Positions 44,222-53,180 of a stretch of DNA of 64,000 nt are shown here, in pieces. Source of the DNA: Bacteroidota bacterium (GTDB taxonomy: Bacteria; Bacteroidota; Bacteroidia; Chitinophagales; Chitinophagaceae). The stretch covers positions 62,001 through 126,000 of the forward strand of contig JAFAEM010000022.1 in assembly GCA_023424015.1 (NCBI GenBank), given 5' to 3'. How positions within the stretch are numbered: the stretch's first letter is position 1; each line of letters begins with the position of its first letter. The position numbers and the translations under genes were made by a program. Under the pieces are notes generated by a model that was not told the DNA's origin, ran no database searches, and saw nothing but the letters and a program-made list of their open reading frames with translations.

Positions 44222-46741
44222 ATGAAAAAACTCTACTTTTTACTACTTACGGCAGTATTTGCAACAGGTGCTGCCTGGGCTCAAAACAAAACCTGGCAGG
44301 GACCTGCCACCGGTGGTAGCTGGACATCTCCGGCTAACTGGAGCGGTAATACAATCCCCACACCAAGCGATGTGGTTGAATTTGGTGTAGGTATCTCCGG
44401 AACCATCAACGATGTGCCGACGATTGACCTCGCAGGCCTTGTGATTTCTGATGGTGCTAACATCACTTTATCAAAACCTGCTGCGGGTGGTCCAAACACG
44501 ATCTCTATTTCAAATACAGGTGCGGCCAATGAGTTTGTTATCTCAGAAGGTTCAACGCTTACCCTGGGTAATGAAATCAACCTGCGTTTATTAAACGGTA
44601 CTGGTGCTAACCAAAACCGCGCTAATTTTGCAGGTGAATTCAATGTAGGCGGCAATGTATATAACTCTAATGGTAATAACGTTATCACAACTGTAGAAAC
44701 GACAGGTTTATTGCGCGTGGGTAGCGGTGGTAGTGTTAACTCGACAAATGCAAGCAGGCTCGTTTTTGCTGGTGAAGCCACTTATATCCACGGTACCAAC
44801 GGCGGTACGATCCCCACCGCAACCTGGAATTCTCTTTCTACTGTTATGGTAATAGGCGTTACTGCCACTGCACCTTCCGGTATGGGTCAGCCCTTCGGAA
44901 ACTTTGTATGGGAAAACGTTAATCAGTCTGGTAACTTTTATCTCGGTTCAGGTGGAACATCTTTCAGCGGTGCGCTGGTTATCAATGGTACCGGTAGTGG
45001 TCGTTTGATGATGGGTCAATCATTTACAGCCAGCTATTTCCTTATGAATGGTGGTCGTTTTGAAATCGCGAGCGGCGTAATATTCAACATGGTTAGTGCT
45101 ACTTTGACGGTAACTGGTAACATGGTTGTATCTGGCGGTACACTTGATCTGAATTCTGGTTTATTTGTTTCTGGTATTCTGGATCTGAAAGGAAGTCTTA
45201 CTCATAGTGGTGGCACTATCACTGAGAGTGGATCGATTGGTGTTGCGCGTATAACCTTCTCCGGTAACTCTGTACAGGAGTTCTCAAAAACTGGCAGCGC
45301 TACCATTTCTGAAACAGTAGACTTTACTGTTAACTCTGATGCGACCCTCGACCTTGGTACTTCGGTTCTTGACGGTTCGGACGGTACTTTCACACTTTCT
45401 TCCGGTGCTAAAATTATAACTTCTCATCCTCAGGGTCTGAGATCGACAGGTGCTAATGGAGCAATCCAGGTAGGCACCAGGAGCTTCAGCAGTGGTGCAG
45501 ACTATGAGTTCCGCGGCGCTTCTACTGGTTTATTCAGCACTACAGCTAACCAGGTAAGAGATTTGATCATTAATAATACTACAACCGGAGAAGTGGTTTC
45601 TAACAGGACTTTTCTTGTAAATCGTACCCTGGTTCTTAGCAACGGATATCTTACTCCAGGTACCGGTACTATTACAGTTAATACCAGCGGTAACGCTACT
45701 ACAGATAACGGAGCTTTTGTAAATGGTGCGCTTAGCAAAATATCTAACAACACAACCCAGTTTATTTTCCCGGTTGGTAAGGTTGATGCTGGATTGAGAA
45801 TTGCCGGTATTCAGCGTCCTAGTACTGCTGGCGGCACTACCACTTACCAGGTGGAATTCCAAAGAGCAACTCCTCCTACAGCAGCTTTGCAGGATGGTAT
45901 TACAAGGGTTAGCAGTTGCGAGCATTGGAATATCAACAGGACAAGTGGCAGTGGCTCTGCTTATATCACACTTTCTTGGGCATCTAACAGCAATTGCACC
46001 GTAGCTACCCCTTATGTTACCAGCCTTTCTACTTTGAGAGTTGGTCACCTGAGAGGGGGCGCATGGCGCAGCGAAGGTAATTTCAGCACCACAGGTACAA
46101 ACCTGGCCGGTACAATCAGGTCAGTAAATGCTGTTAATACTTTTAGCCCCTTCGCTTTGGCTAGCATTTCTGACGATGAGAACCCGCTGCCTGTTGTATT
46201 CGCAAACGTAAGAGCTTACGAAAAGAACAACGGTGTACAAATCGACTGGAGCAACCTGACTGAAAAAGATGTTGACCACTACGTGGTAGAGCGTTCAACC
46301 AACGGTACTGATTTCAGCGCCATAGCACAGCAGCTGCCAACCAGCAACCAGGACGATAAAGCTGACTATTCAGCATTCGATGCAGCTCCTAAAGCTGGTA
46401 CAAACTACTACCGTATCAAAGCTGAAGAGACCACAGGCAAGATCGTTTACAGTAAAATACTTAGCGTAAATCTTGGCTCGACCACTCAAAGCCTGAGACT
46501 GTATCCCAACCCTGTAACAGGCAGCCAGGTTAATATCAGTCTGTCTAACGTAAGGAGCGGCCAGTACGACCTGCGCGTGGTGAACGTAAGCGGACAGGAT
46601 GTACTGAAACAAAGGATCAGCAGCCAGGGTAGCACCATTACCCAGACTATCGATCTCCCGGCTTCAATTGCACCTGGTGTATACAATATGGTTATCTCCG
46701 GTGGTGATTTCCGTGAAACAAAAATGTTTATTGTTCAGTAG
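44222..46741 (+). CDS. T9SS-secreted beta-helix-like surface protein, family member 1
   Basis: This protein of 839 residues has a signal peptide (YFLLLTAVFATGAAWAQ) and an N-terminal TWQGPATGGSWTSPANW module. A long repetitive Gly/Ser/Thr-rich passenger follows, consisting of short strands (SVNSTNASRLVFAGEATYI, FEIASGVIFNMVSATLTV, TLDLNSGLFVSGILDLKG) that look like a right-handed beta-helix. Around residues 560-655 is a domain with a CEHWNINRTSGSG motif. From residue 657 runs a conserved module: NPLPVVFANVRAYEKNNGVQ, then SNLTEKDVDHYVVERSTNG, and a type A T9SS sorting domain (758-839) starting LRLYPNPV and ending KMFIVQ. It should be exported through the outer membrane by type IX secretion and attached or released. 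Function is unknown; adhesion or matrix roles are inferred from architecture only. Confidence 0.88.
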   Translation: MKKLYFLLLTAVFATGAAWAQNKTWQGPATGGSWTSPANWSGNTIPTPSDVVEFGVGISGTINDVPTIDLAGLVISDGANITLSKPAAGGPNTISISNTGAANEFVISEGSTLTLGNEINLRLLNGTGANQNRANFAGEFNVGGNVYNSNGNNVITTVETTGLLRVGSGGSVNSTNASRLVFAGEATYIHGTNGGTIPTATWNSLSTVMVIGVTATAPSGMGQPFGNFVWENVNQSGNFYLGSGGTSFSGALVINGTGSGRLMMGQSFTASYFLMNGGRFEIASGVIFNMVSATLTVTGNMVVSGGTLDLNSGLFVSGILDLKGSLTHSGGTITESGSIGVARITFSGNSVQEFSKTGSATISETVDFTVNSDATLDLGTSVLDGSDGTFTLSSGAKIITSHPQGLRSTGANGAIQVGTRSFSSGADYEFRGASTGLFSTTANQVRDLIINNTTTGEVVSNRTFLVNRTLVLSNGYLTPGTGTITVNTSGNATTDNGAFVNGALSKISNNTTQFIFPVGKVDAGLRIAGIQRPSTAGGTTTYQVEFQRATPPTAALQDGITRVSSCEHWNINRTSGSGSAYITLSWASNSNCTVATPYVTSLSTLRVGHLRGGAWRSEGNFSTTGTNLAGTIRSVNAVNTFSPFALASISDDENPLPVVFANVRAYEKNNGVQIDWSNLTEKDVDHYVVERSTNGTDFSAIAQQLPTSNQDDKADYSAFDAAPKAGTNYYRIKAEETTGKIVYSKILSVNLGSTTQSLRLYPNPVTGSQVNISLSNVRSGQYDLRVVNVSGQDVLKQRISSQGSTITQTIDLPASIAPGVYNMVISGGDFRETKMFIVQ

Positions 46742-46770
46742 TTATTAAAGTATCATCAATAGAGACACAG

Positions 46771-46797
46771 GCCGGTCAGCAATGACCGGCTTTTTTT
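46771..46797 (+). terminator. Terminator after T9SS cargo gene 1
   Basis: The stem is GCCGGTCA (46771-46778) / TGACCGGC (46783-46790) with a GCAA loop and T7. The 3' UTR carries the motif CAATAGAGA just before it (46757-46765), shared by all three family genes. Confidence 0.9.
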
Positions 46798-46921
46798 AAT
46801 CCTTCAATCGCCGCCGGGCAGGTGTTTTTGGCCAAAAATGCCAGACTATCCTGGTGGGTACTACGGCAGCCGGGTCCAGGGCCGGGAAGCTTTCCAGCTC
46901 CGAAAATTTTCCCCAAAAAGC

Positions 46922-47194
46922 TTGTATAATCCAAAACTGAAATATAAATTTGTTTACTGGTCTCATATTTTTTCATTCCATCCAAGTTTCTTCTGAAATC
47001 CGTGCCCAAGATCCTATTCAGTTAGGGCATCGTGTATTATCTCTTCAGGAATTGAACAAAGTATAGCTTTATATACAAAATTGTTTCGGCTGTTTTGCCG
47101 AACGTCCAACCTCCTCTCAAAAGCTCAGTTAATCCACTCCTTTATTACCCTAAGGAAGCGATTTATTATTTCCATACAATTAAATTTCTGAGCA
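46922..47194 (+). promoter_or_regulatory. Promoter and long leader of T9SS cargo gene 2
   Basis: TTG (46922-46924), a 20-nt spacer, and TAAATTTG (46945-46952) are followed by a leader of about 235 bases. The shared motif CTTCTGAAATCCGTGCCC is at 46990-47007. A Phe/Ile-rich open frame can be drawn in the leader, but it has no family features and is not called. The rest of the 453-base gap holds the terminator of gene 1 and a palindrome TTTTTGGCCAAAAA (46824-46837). Confidence 0.7.
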
Positions 47195-49618
47195 ATGAAA
47201 AAAGTCTACTTTTTACTCGCGGCGGTCCTGCTTGTGGCCACGGCCTGGTCGAAGACTACAACCTGGACCGGTGGTGCCAATACAGCATGGGACAACGCTG
47301 CAAACTGGGATAACGGTGTTCCGGCCAACGGTGACCATGTTATCTTTCCAAACAACACTTCGGTCAACCTTACAAGGGTAGCCTTCGGTGGTAATCTGAA
47401 CCTGGCGAGTTTGACTATTTTAGGCAACTCTACAGTAAGGTTTTCCAACTCGGTGATCCGAACAATTACCATATCCAACGGCGCTGCCGGTGCTGATTTC
47501 GTCATTGATGCCGGTGCTGACCTAACGATTGGAGCAGGACTAAGCCTGACACTCGGTAGCGGTACAGCCGGCAATCCTACGTCGGCGACTATAGACGGTA
47601 CGCTGATTGTTGAAAGCGGAAGGACCGTAGATGCCGACAACGCAAACGTACTTACAACTGTGAACGGCATCATCCAGAATTCAGGATGGGTATACGGCCA
47701 TGCTGCAAGACTTTCTTTTGCTGCAGGTTCAGCTTATATCCATGCCAGGAACGGTGGTGGCATTCCAAGAGCTGCCTGGGATACCAACTCTACCTGTAGC
47801 GTGGAAGGTTTTGTGAACTCAGTTGTATCAGACCTGAATCAGACATTCGGAAATTTTACCTGGAATAGCCCCTTACAAACCAGTAATTTCAACTTCTCAG
47901 GTGGTTTATCTACTGTAAAAGGTGATTTTACCGTTGCTAATACAGGTTCAGGCAGCATTCGCCTGAAGAATACCGGAACTCCCACTACTACTATTGTTCA
48001 GGGCGATTATATTCAAACGGGTGGTACATTATTACTGGTTGGTTCCAGCGGTACACATACGCTAAGAGTGAACGGCGATTTCACAATGACTGGCGGTACG
48101 CTTTCAAGAGGCGGCACTCCCGGAGCTAACAGCAATGCGAACGTTGCATTTGTAGGTGGTGTGCCACAGGTGTTCACAAAGGATCCCTCAGCTGTTATTT
48201 CAAACGCGATTAATTTTTCTATTCCTACAGGTTCTATTGTAGACTTCGGTACTTCTGAACTGGATGGTTCGACAGGTGCTTTTGTACTGAGCGCAGGTGG
48301 TAAGATTATCACAGCTCACAGCGAAGGTCTCGGTCCCAATGGCTCTATTCAAATGACACGCACATTTAACAGTGGTGCAGATTATGAATTCCAGGGCGAG
48401 TCTACCGGTGTTTTCGCAACCACTTCTTCTAATATTATTCGCGACCTGATCATCAATAATTCTGTAAACGGACAGAATGTAGTATTGTCTCAACCGATGG
48501 AAGTATCTCGTATGCTGGTACTCACCGATGGTATGCTGACAACGTCATCATCCAACCTGCTCACCATTCGTGCAACAGGTGGTGCTTCTGCCCCTACACC
48601 CACTTCATTTGTTAATGGACCTTTGGCAAAAACAGGCAATACCGCTTTTACTTTCCCCGTGGGTAGCGCAGGCGAAGGATATCGTACAATCGGTATCACC
48701 GCGCCTTCAGTGAGTGCAACATTCCGTGCTGAATTTGTAAGGAGCAATCCTGAGGTTGCAGCGCTTGCACCAACTATCACCCAGATCAGTGCCTGCGAAT
48801 ATTGGGAACTTGATCGTACAAGTGGTGGTTCCGCAACTGCACGTGTTGTACTGTCATGGGAAAGCCTGAGTTCCTGCAATGGTGTAAATTATGTTACAAA
48901 CCCCGCTACTCTTCGCGTAGCTCACCTGGTAGGCACTACCTGGGTAGATGAAGGTAATTCTGCATTTACCGGCAATGCCACTTCAGGCACCGTTACATCT
49001 TCAAATGCCGTTGCAACCTTCAGTCCTTTTATTCTGGCCAGCAGCTCTGTACTGGACAACCCGCTGCCAGTTGTTTTCGCCAACGTGAAGGCATATGAGA
49101 AGAATAATGGTGTTCAAATCGACTGGAGTAACCTTACTGAAAAAGATGTTGCGAAATATATAGTCGAGCGTTCATCGAATGGTACTGACTTCGTCGCTAT
49201 CGGACAACAGTTGCCAACCAGCAACCAGGACGATAAGGCTGACTACACTGCTTTCGATGCAACTCCATTAGCAGGTACAAACTACTATCGCATCAAAGCT
49301 GAAGAAACAACAGGTAAGATCGTTTACAGTAAAGTGTTGAGTGTAACACTTGGCGTCACAACGCAAAGCCTGAGATTGTACCCCAACCCGGTTAAAGGTC
49401 ACCAGGTGAATATCAGCCTGTCCAATGTAAGAAGCGGTCAATACGACCTGCGTGTGGTGAATGTCAGTGGCCAGGATGTATATAAACAAAGGATCAACAG
49501 CCAGGGAAGTACTATCACTCAAACTATTGATCTTCCGGCCAGCATGGCACCAGGTGTATACAACATGGTGGTGACCGGTGCTGATTATCGTCAAACAAAA
49601 ATGTTCATCGTTCAATAA
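47195..49618 (+). CDS. T9SS-secreted beta-helix-like surface protein, family member 2
   Basis: This protein of 807 residues is a paralogue of the gene at 44222. It has a signal peptide (VYFLLAAVLLVATAWS), TTWTGGANTAWDNAANWDNG, and a passenger of short strands with repeated small-residue turns. A YIHARNGGGIPRAAWDTNST block matches YIHGTNGGTIPTATWNS of member 1. A CEYWELDRTSGGS domain follows. From residue 622 comes the common module NPLPVVFANVKAYEKNNGVQ and a T9SS type A sorting domain from about residue 725. The last 183 residues differ from member 1 at only about two dozen positions, while the N-terminal passenger is far more divergent. Function is unknown; it should be a cell-surface or secreted structural protein. 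Confidence 0.88.
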   Translation: MKKVYFLLAAVLLVATAWSKTTTWTGGANTAWDNAANWDNGVPANGDHVIFPNNTSVNLTRVAFGGNLNLASLTILGNSTVRFSNSVIRTITISNGAAGADFVIDAGADLTIGAGLSLTLGSGTAGNPTSATIDGTLIVESGRTVDADNANVLTTVNGIIQNSGWVYGHAARLSFAAGSAYIHARNGGGIPRAAWDTNSTCSVEGFVNSVVSDLNQTFGNFTWNSPLQTSNFNFSGGLSTVKGDFTVANTGSGSIRLKNTGTPTTTIVQGDYIQTGGTLLLVGSSGTHTLRVNGDFTMTGGTLSRGGTPGANSNANVAFVGGVPQVFTKDPSAVISNAINFSIPTGSIVDFGTSELDGSTGAFVLSAGGKIITAHSEGLGPNGSIQMTRTFNSGADYEFQGESTGVFATTSSNIIRDLIINNSVNGQNVVLSQPMEVSRMLVLTDGMLTTSSSNLLTIRATGGASAPTPTSFVNGPLAKTGNTAFTFPVGSAGEGYRTIGITAPSVSATFRAEFVRSNPEVAALAPTITQISACEYWELDRTSGGSATARVVLSWESLSSCNGVNYVTNPATLRVAHLVGTTWVDEGNSAFTGNATSGTVTSSNAVATFSPFILASSSVLDNPLPVVFANVKAYEKNNGVQIDWSNLTEKDVAKYIVERSSNGTDFVAIGQQLPTSNQDDKADYTAFDATPLAGTNYYRIKAEETTGKIVYSKVLSVTLGVTTQSLRLYPNPVKGHQVNISLSNVRSGQYDLRVVNVSGQDVYKQRINSQGSTITQTIDLPASMAPGVYNMVVTGADYRQTKMFIVQ

Positions 49619-49641
49619 TTGAAAGGATCACCAATAGAGAC

Positions 49642-49672
49642 AAGCCGGTCAGCAATGACCGGCTTTTTTTTT
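49642..49672 (+). terminator. Terminator after T9SS cargo gene 2
   Basis: A 10-bp stem AAGCCGGTCA (49642-49651) / TGACCGGCTT (49656-49665) has a GCAA loop and continues into a T run to 49672. It is almost identical to the terminator of gene 1 and is preceded by the CCAATAGAGA motif. Confidence 0.92.
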
Positions 49673-49715
49673 GAAAATATTTTGTCCCAAACTGTAAACA
49701 TTTTATCAGAATCAC

Positions 49716-49950
49716 TTGCAATTCTGGCGGGCTCTGTATAGATTTGTACTACCTGATTTTAATCATCCCGTCCAATTCTTCTGAAATCCGTACCATCATT
49801 TTCCAAACAGCAATAACCTAAGTAACACTACGTGGCAACGAGATTCATTTTAGTGGGAATGCCGCTTTAATTCCAACTCCTTTCTAAAACTACCAGGTCT
49901 TGGTTTCATAATTCACTACTAATTTTTTGTGAATGTGAAAATTCCCGCAG
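49716..49950 (+). promoter_or_regulatory. Promoter and long leader of T9SS cargo gene 3
   Basis: TTG (49716-49718), a 20-nt spacer, and TAGATTTG (49739-49746) are followed by a leader of about 200 bases. The shared motif CTTCTGAAATCCGTACCA lies at 49778-49795, and AACTCCTTTCTAAAACT at 49875-49891. This and the preceding terminator account for the 332-base gap. Confidence 0.7.
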
Positions 49951-52365
49951 ATGAAAAAAATCTACTCACTCATCATATTTTTAATCATTTCGCTTACTGC
50001 CCTTTCACAGGTACGTGAATGGACTGGTGGCAGTGGAGCATGGAACGATGCAACAAACTGGAGCCCCGCAGGTCTGCCGGCATCTTCTGATATATTGCTT
50101 TTTGAAAACGTCTCCGTCACGATCTCAAATGTCCCGGATATTGCAATTAAGGGCCTGATCTTAAATAACAGTAATATCATTTTACAGGGAGCTGCCGGTA
50201 CGAGAACTATTTCGGTTGGTGAAAGCAACCAGGAAACAGCACTTGAAATAAACAACGAAGCCAGTCTTACTCTCAGCAATAGCCTGGTAATGGCACTGGC
50301 AGCTAATGCATACGCCAGTATCGATGGCGTGCTAATCGTTCATTCGAATAGTAAATTTTTAACCGACAGTGATGGCAACAGCTTTACCATCGTAAATGGC
50401 ACATTACAAAATGCTGGTGAGGTGTTCTCCAGAACCTCAACACTTGAATTTGGCAGCGGGTCAAAATATGAGCATACCACCGATAAGGGTAGAATACCTG
50501 CTGCAACCTGGCATATCTCTTCAACCTGCCTGGTAAGGGGTACGATAACTAAAGCGCCGGCTGGGATTGATCAGTCATTTGGTAATTATATATGGGATTG
50601 TGAACAACAGGCAACCGGTACTTCACTGGGCTCGGCAATTCCAATGGATATAAGGGGCAACCTCGTCATCAAAAAAGCAGGCAAACCAAATGATGCGCTC
50701 GCATTTTTGACCCTACCTGAAAACCTGAAGATCGGTGGAGGTTTCATCATCCATGCGGGTCAGTGCGTAAGTGCCGACAAAAATGTAACGATCAACCTTG
50801 CAGGAGATCTGACCCTTGCAGGCGGTAGTTTGCGCTCAGGGACTGCTGCAATACAAGTCAATTTTAATGGGATCCAAAAGCAGGTCTATTCAAAGACAGG
50901 TGGTCAGGCCCAGGGAATAAAGTTCAGGGTTTTAAATAAAGCATGTCTCGACCTTGGAGATGCAGTGATCGATGGGGAGGGAGACTTTGTGGTCGATGCA
51001 GGGGCTATGTTAATGACAGCCCATGAAGAGGGACTTGATGCCACCGGCAGTTCTGGAGCAGTTCAGGTCAAAGGCAAAAGAGTTTTTAGCAGCGAAGCCG
51101 ATTATGCATTTACCGGAAGCGTTCCACAGGTAACCGGCCCCGGCCTTCCGGCTACGGTAAGAACACTGATCATCGATAACAAGGCCGGAACAAATCCCGG
51201 TGCAGGTGTTGTTCTCTCGAAAGAAACGCTCGTGACAAAAGAGCTGGCACTACTTAACGGCTATCTCGAATCCTCCGATACAAAAATGCTGACGATCGGG
51301 GAAAATGGTGAAGCAAGAGGTTCCGAATTTTCTTTTGTTACCGGGCCGATGCGTAAGACTGGAAGTACCGCATTTACTTTTCCGACTGGTTGGGCTGGTG
51401 CTGGGGGAGGACAAATACCCATTGCTATAGAATTGATGGGTTCTGTGTCGACGATACAGGCAGAATATAAACGAGCACCGGCAACAGATAAAGGCGCCAC
51501 GATCAATGCGCCGCTGCACCATATCAACTATTGTGAATATTGGGAACTGTTTCCAGTCTCGGGAAGCCCCAAAGCGATCGTTACCATGTACTATAATGCC
51601 CATAGCAGCTGCGCACCCATATCACTGATCAATGATTTTTCTTCTGCCCGGGTAGCGCGTTCTGACGGTAAGTCCTGGTCGCAAATTGGAAATGCAGGCG
51701 ATAGTCTTACGGGTGGAAATGGTTATGTGATCTCCGATAATGCAGGCATCACTATCAACAAAGAGCAAAGATTTTATGCGCTGGGAAATATCACTAATGC
51801 CACTGACCCACTGCCCGTAATGTTTGATAATGTCCTGGCATATGAAAAAGACAACGGCGTTAAAATAGAGTGGAGCAATCTTACTGAAAGAGATATTGCG
51901 ATCTATTATGTGGAGCGATCTGCCAATGGTTTGGATTACACTATTATTGGACAGTTCCTGCCAACCAGTAATCGCGATGATAAAGCACAATACACGGCTT
52001 TTGACGCAAAACCATCAACGGGTTTGAATTTTTACCGTATTAAAGTGATCGAAAGAAGTACAAAGATCATATTCAGCAAGGTAATGCGGGTGGAAACCGG
52101 CATGCCTGGTCAGAAACTGACGCTGTATCCTAATCCTGTAACGAATAAACAGATCATGCTGGGAATTTCCGGAATATCGGAAGGTCAGTATGATATCCGT
52201 ATCATAAATGTTCTTGGTCAAGCCGTTTTGCAAAGCAAAATGGAAAAGAAAGGAGAGTTTATGACCCAGACGTTGAGACTACCTTCTTTAACCCCTCCCG
52301 GAATGTACCAGGTGATCATTAGCGGCGCGAATTACCGGGAGACAAAGTCGTTCATTGTTCAGTAA
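49951..52365 (+). CDS. T9SS-secreted beta-helix-like surface protein, family member 3
   Basis: This is the third and most diverged member (804 residues). It has a signal peptide (IYSLIIFLIISLTALSQ), REWTGGSGAWNDATNWSPAG, and a passenger with the family block KYEHTTDKGRIPAATWHIS and later DQSFGNYIWDCEQQ. A CEYWELFPVSGSPKA domain matches the CEHW/CEYW domain of the others. From residue 619 comes DPLPVMFDNVLAYEKDNGVK, then WSNLTERDIAIYYVERSANG, and a sorting domain from about residue 724 (LTLYPNPV, ending KSFIVQ). It has more Lys/Glu and fewer Asn/Thr repeats than members 1 and 2. Type IX export is expected; the function is unknown. Confidence 0.88.
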   Translation: MKKIYSLIIFLIISLTALSQVREWTGGSGAWNDATNWSPAGLPASSDILLFENVSVTISNVPDIAIKGLILNNSNIILQGAAGTRTISVGESNQETALEINNEASLTLSNSLVMALAANAYASIDGVLIVHSNSKFLTDSDGNSFTIVNGTLQNAGEVFSRTSTLEFGSGSKYEHTTDKGRIPAATWHISSTCLVRGTITKAPAGIDQSFGNYIWDCEQQATGTSLGSAIPMDIRGNLVIKKAGKPNDALAFLTLPENLKIGGGFIIHAGQCVSADKNVTINLAGDLTLAGGSLRSGTAAIQVNFNGIQKQVYSKTGGQAQGIKFRVLNKACLDLGDAVIDGEGDFVVDAGAMLMTAHEEGLDATGSSGAVQVKGKRVFSSEADYAFTGSVPQVTGPGLPATVRTLIIDNKAGTNPGAGVVLSKETLVTKELALLNGYLESSDTKMLTIGENGEARGSEFSFVTGPMRKTGSTAFTFPTGWAGAGGGQIPIAIELMGSVSTIQAEYKRAPATDKGATINAPLHHINYCEYWELFPVSGSPKAIVTMYYNAHSSCAPISLINDFSSARVARSDGKSWSQIGNAGDSLTGGNGYVISDNAGITINKEQRFYALGNITNATDPLPVMFDNVLAYEKDNGVKIEWSNLTERDIAIYYVERSANGLDYTIIGQFLPTSNRDDKAQYTAFDAKPSTGLNFYRIKVIERSTKIIFSKVMRVETGMPGQKLTLYPNPVTNKQIMLGISGISEGQYDIRIINVLGQAVLQSKMEKKGEFMTQTLRLPSLTPPGMYQVIISGANYRETKSFIVQ

Positions 52366-52392
52366 GGGTATTGAGAGTACCCAATAGAGAAG

Positions 52393-52429
52393 GGGCCGGC
52401 CATTAATTTGTGCTGGCCCTTATTGTTTC
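52393..52429 (+). terminator. Probable terminator after T9SS cargo gene 3
   Basis: The stem is GGGCCGGC (52393-52400) / GCTGGCCC (52412-52419) with one G-U pair, followed by a weak T-rich stretch. It is preceded by the same CCAATAGAGA motif (52381-52390) as in genes 1 and 2. Confidence 0.65.
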
Positions 52430-52474
52430 CTGTAAGTAAAGCCTTACTGGTATAAGCCCTGATTGCCGGTCGGC

Positions 52475-52894
52475 TTATCTCAGTTTGTTGAGGCTTTTAA
52501 TCAACTTCTCATCCCGGCGGATCCCTCTTATGGCAAGGAAATAAAAAACAGGCACCAGGAATACAAAGACAGAAGACAAGGCTATAACGCCGGGCAGGCC
52601 TTTTATTTCCATAAAAAATAAGATGACCGTAAGAATTGAAAGGATCAAACCTGTAATTGCAAGTTTGAATTGCATCTTCCTGTCTTTATATAAAAAGATA
52701 GTTACCAGGCCCAATATCACCGATGCACCCGTAAGTACGATCAGGAACAGGCTGCTGCCTGCTGTAATGGTGGACATGACACCACTGGTGGCTGTTGCAT
52801 TTTGTTCGGCACCGCCAAAAAAAGGGAACAGGAAACTTAGAATCGCGCAGGTTGCTGCCAGTAATAACCAGAGACTTTGTTGACGTTGGATCAT
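52475..52894 (-). CDS. DUF4293 family membrane protein
   Basis: This small polytopic protein of 139 residues begins IQRQQSLWLLLAATCAILSF, the typical DUF4293 start. It has four predicted helices: about residues 6-26, 40-68, 74-94 and 102-125. It ends with a basic cytoplasmic tail (RRDEKLIKSLNKLR). The family is nearly confined to Bacteroidota and has no known function. The gene is convergent with the last T9SS cargo gene. Confidence 0.85.
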   Translation of the reverse strand: MIQRQQSLWLLLAATCAILSFLFPFFGGAEQNATATSGVMSTITAGSSLFLIVLTGASVILGLVTIFLYKDRKMQFKLAITGLILSILTVILFFMEIKGLPGVIALSSVFVFLVPVFYFLAIRGIRRDEKLIKSLNKLR

Positions 52895-53031
52895 ACCATA
52901 TCTTTTGTCAAAAATAAGGTAAGAACAGCCTTACGTCAACAGGTATTGAAAATTGAATGGAATGGGGCGGCTTTCGCAGATCCTGGTGTAGAATTCGCTG
53001 TGGTCTCGGTATTTCCGTAAATCAAAGCGCA

Positions 53032-53116
53032 AGGGAACGCGGATTGCCAGGATTTTTATGATCTGTCAGGATCTTATCTTAAAAAATCATAACGATCATA
53101 AATATCCGCGTTCCCT
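53032..53116. repeat. Nested inverted repeat in intergenic DNA
   Basis: The outer arms AGGGAACGCGGAT (53032-53044) and ATCCGCGTTCCCT (53104-53116) are exact complements. The inner arms TTTATGATC (53055-53063) and GATCATAAA (53094-53102) are also exact. The whole could fold into one long interrupted hairpin. It lies between DUF4293 and the SnoaL-like gene and has no coding capacity. Confidence 0.75.
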
Positions 53117-53143
53117 AAATATTTGGAAAAGAGAAAAGTCCTC

Positions 53144-53179
53144 ATTTTCAAATTTTCAAATTACCACATTTTCAAATTA
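53144..53179. repeat. ATTTTCAAATTTTCAAATTA-type dispersed repeat
   Basis: There are three ATTTTCAAA units within 36 bases, just downstream of the SnoaL-like gene. A related copy is at 21654-21673. Confidence 0.6.
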
Positions 53180-53180
53180 T

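Noticed and set aside
44281..44781. Long open frame on the minus strand opposite the T9SS cargo genes (similar ones at 45502-46048, 47206-47673, 48013-48879)
   Set aside because: They mirror the codon pattern of the plus-strand Gly/Thr/Ser-rich repeats, have no signal or domain, and overlap strongly supported genes.
46824..46837. Perfect palindrome TTTTTGGCCAAAAA between T9SS genes 1 and 2
   Set aside because: It is short and AT-rich, not repeated near genes 2 or 3, and without a T tract in a useful place; chance is sufficient.
47095..47313. Small open frame in the leader of T9SS gene 2
   Set aside because: It starts with a non-ATG codon, overlaps the signal peptide of the real gene in another frame and has no equivalent in leaders 1 and 3.
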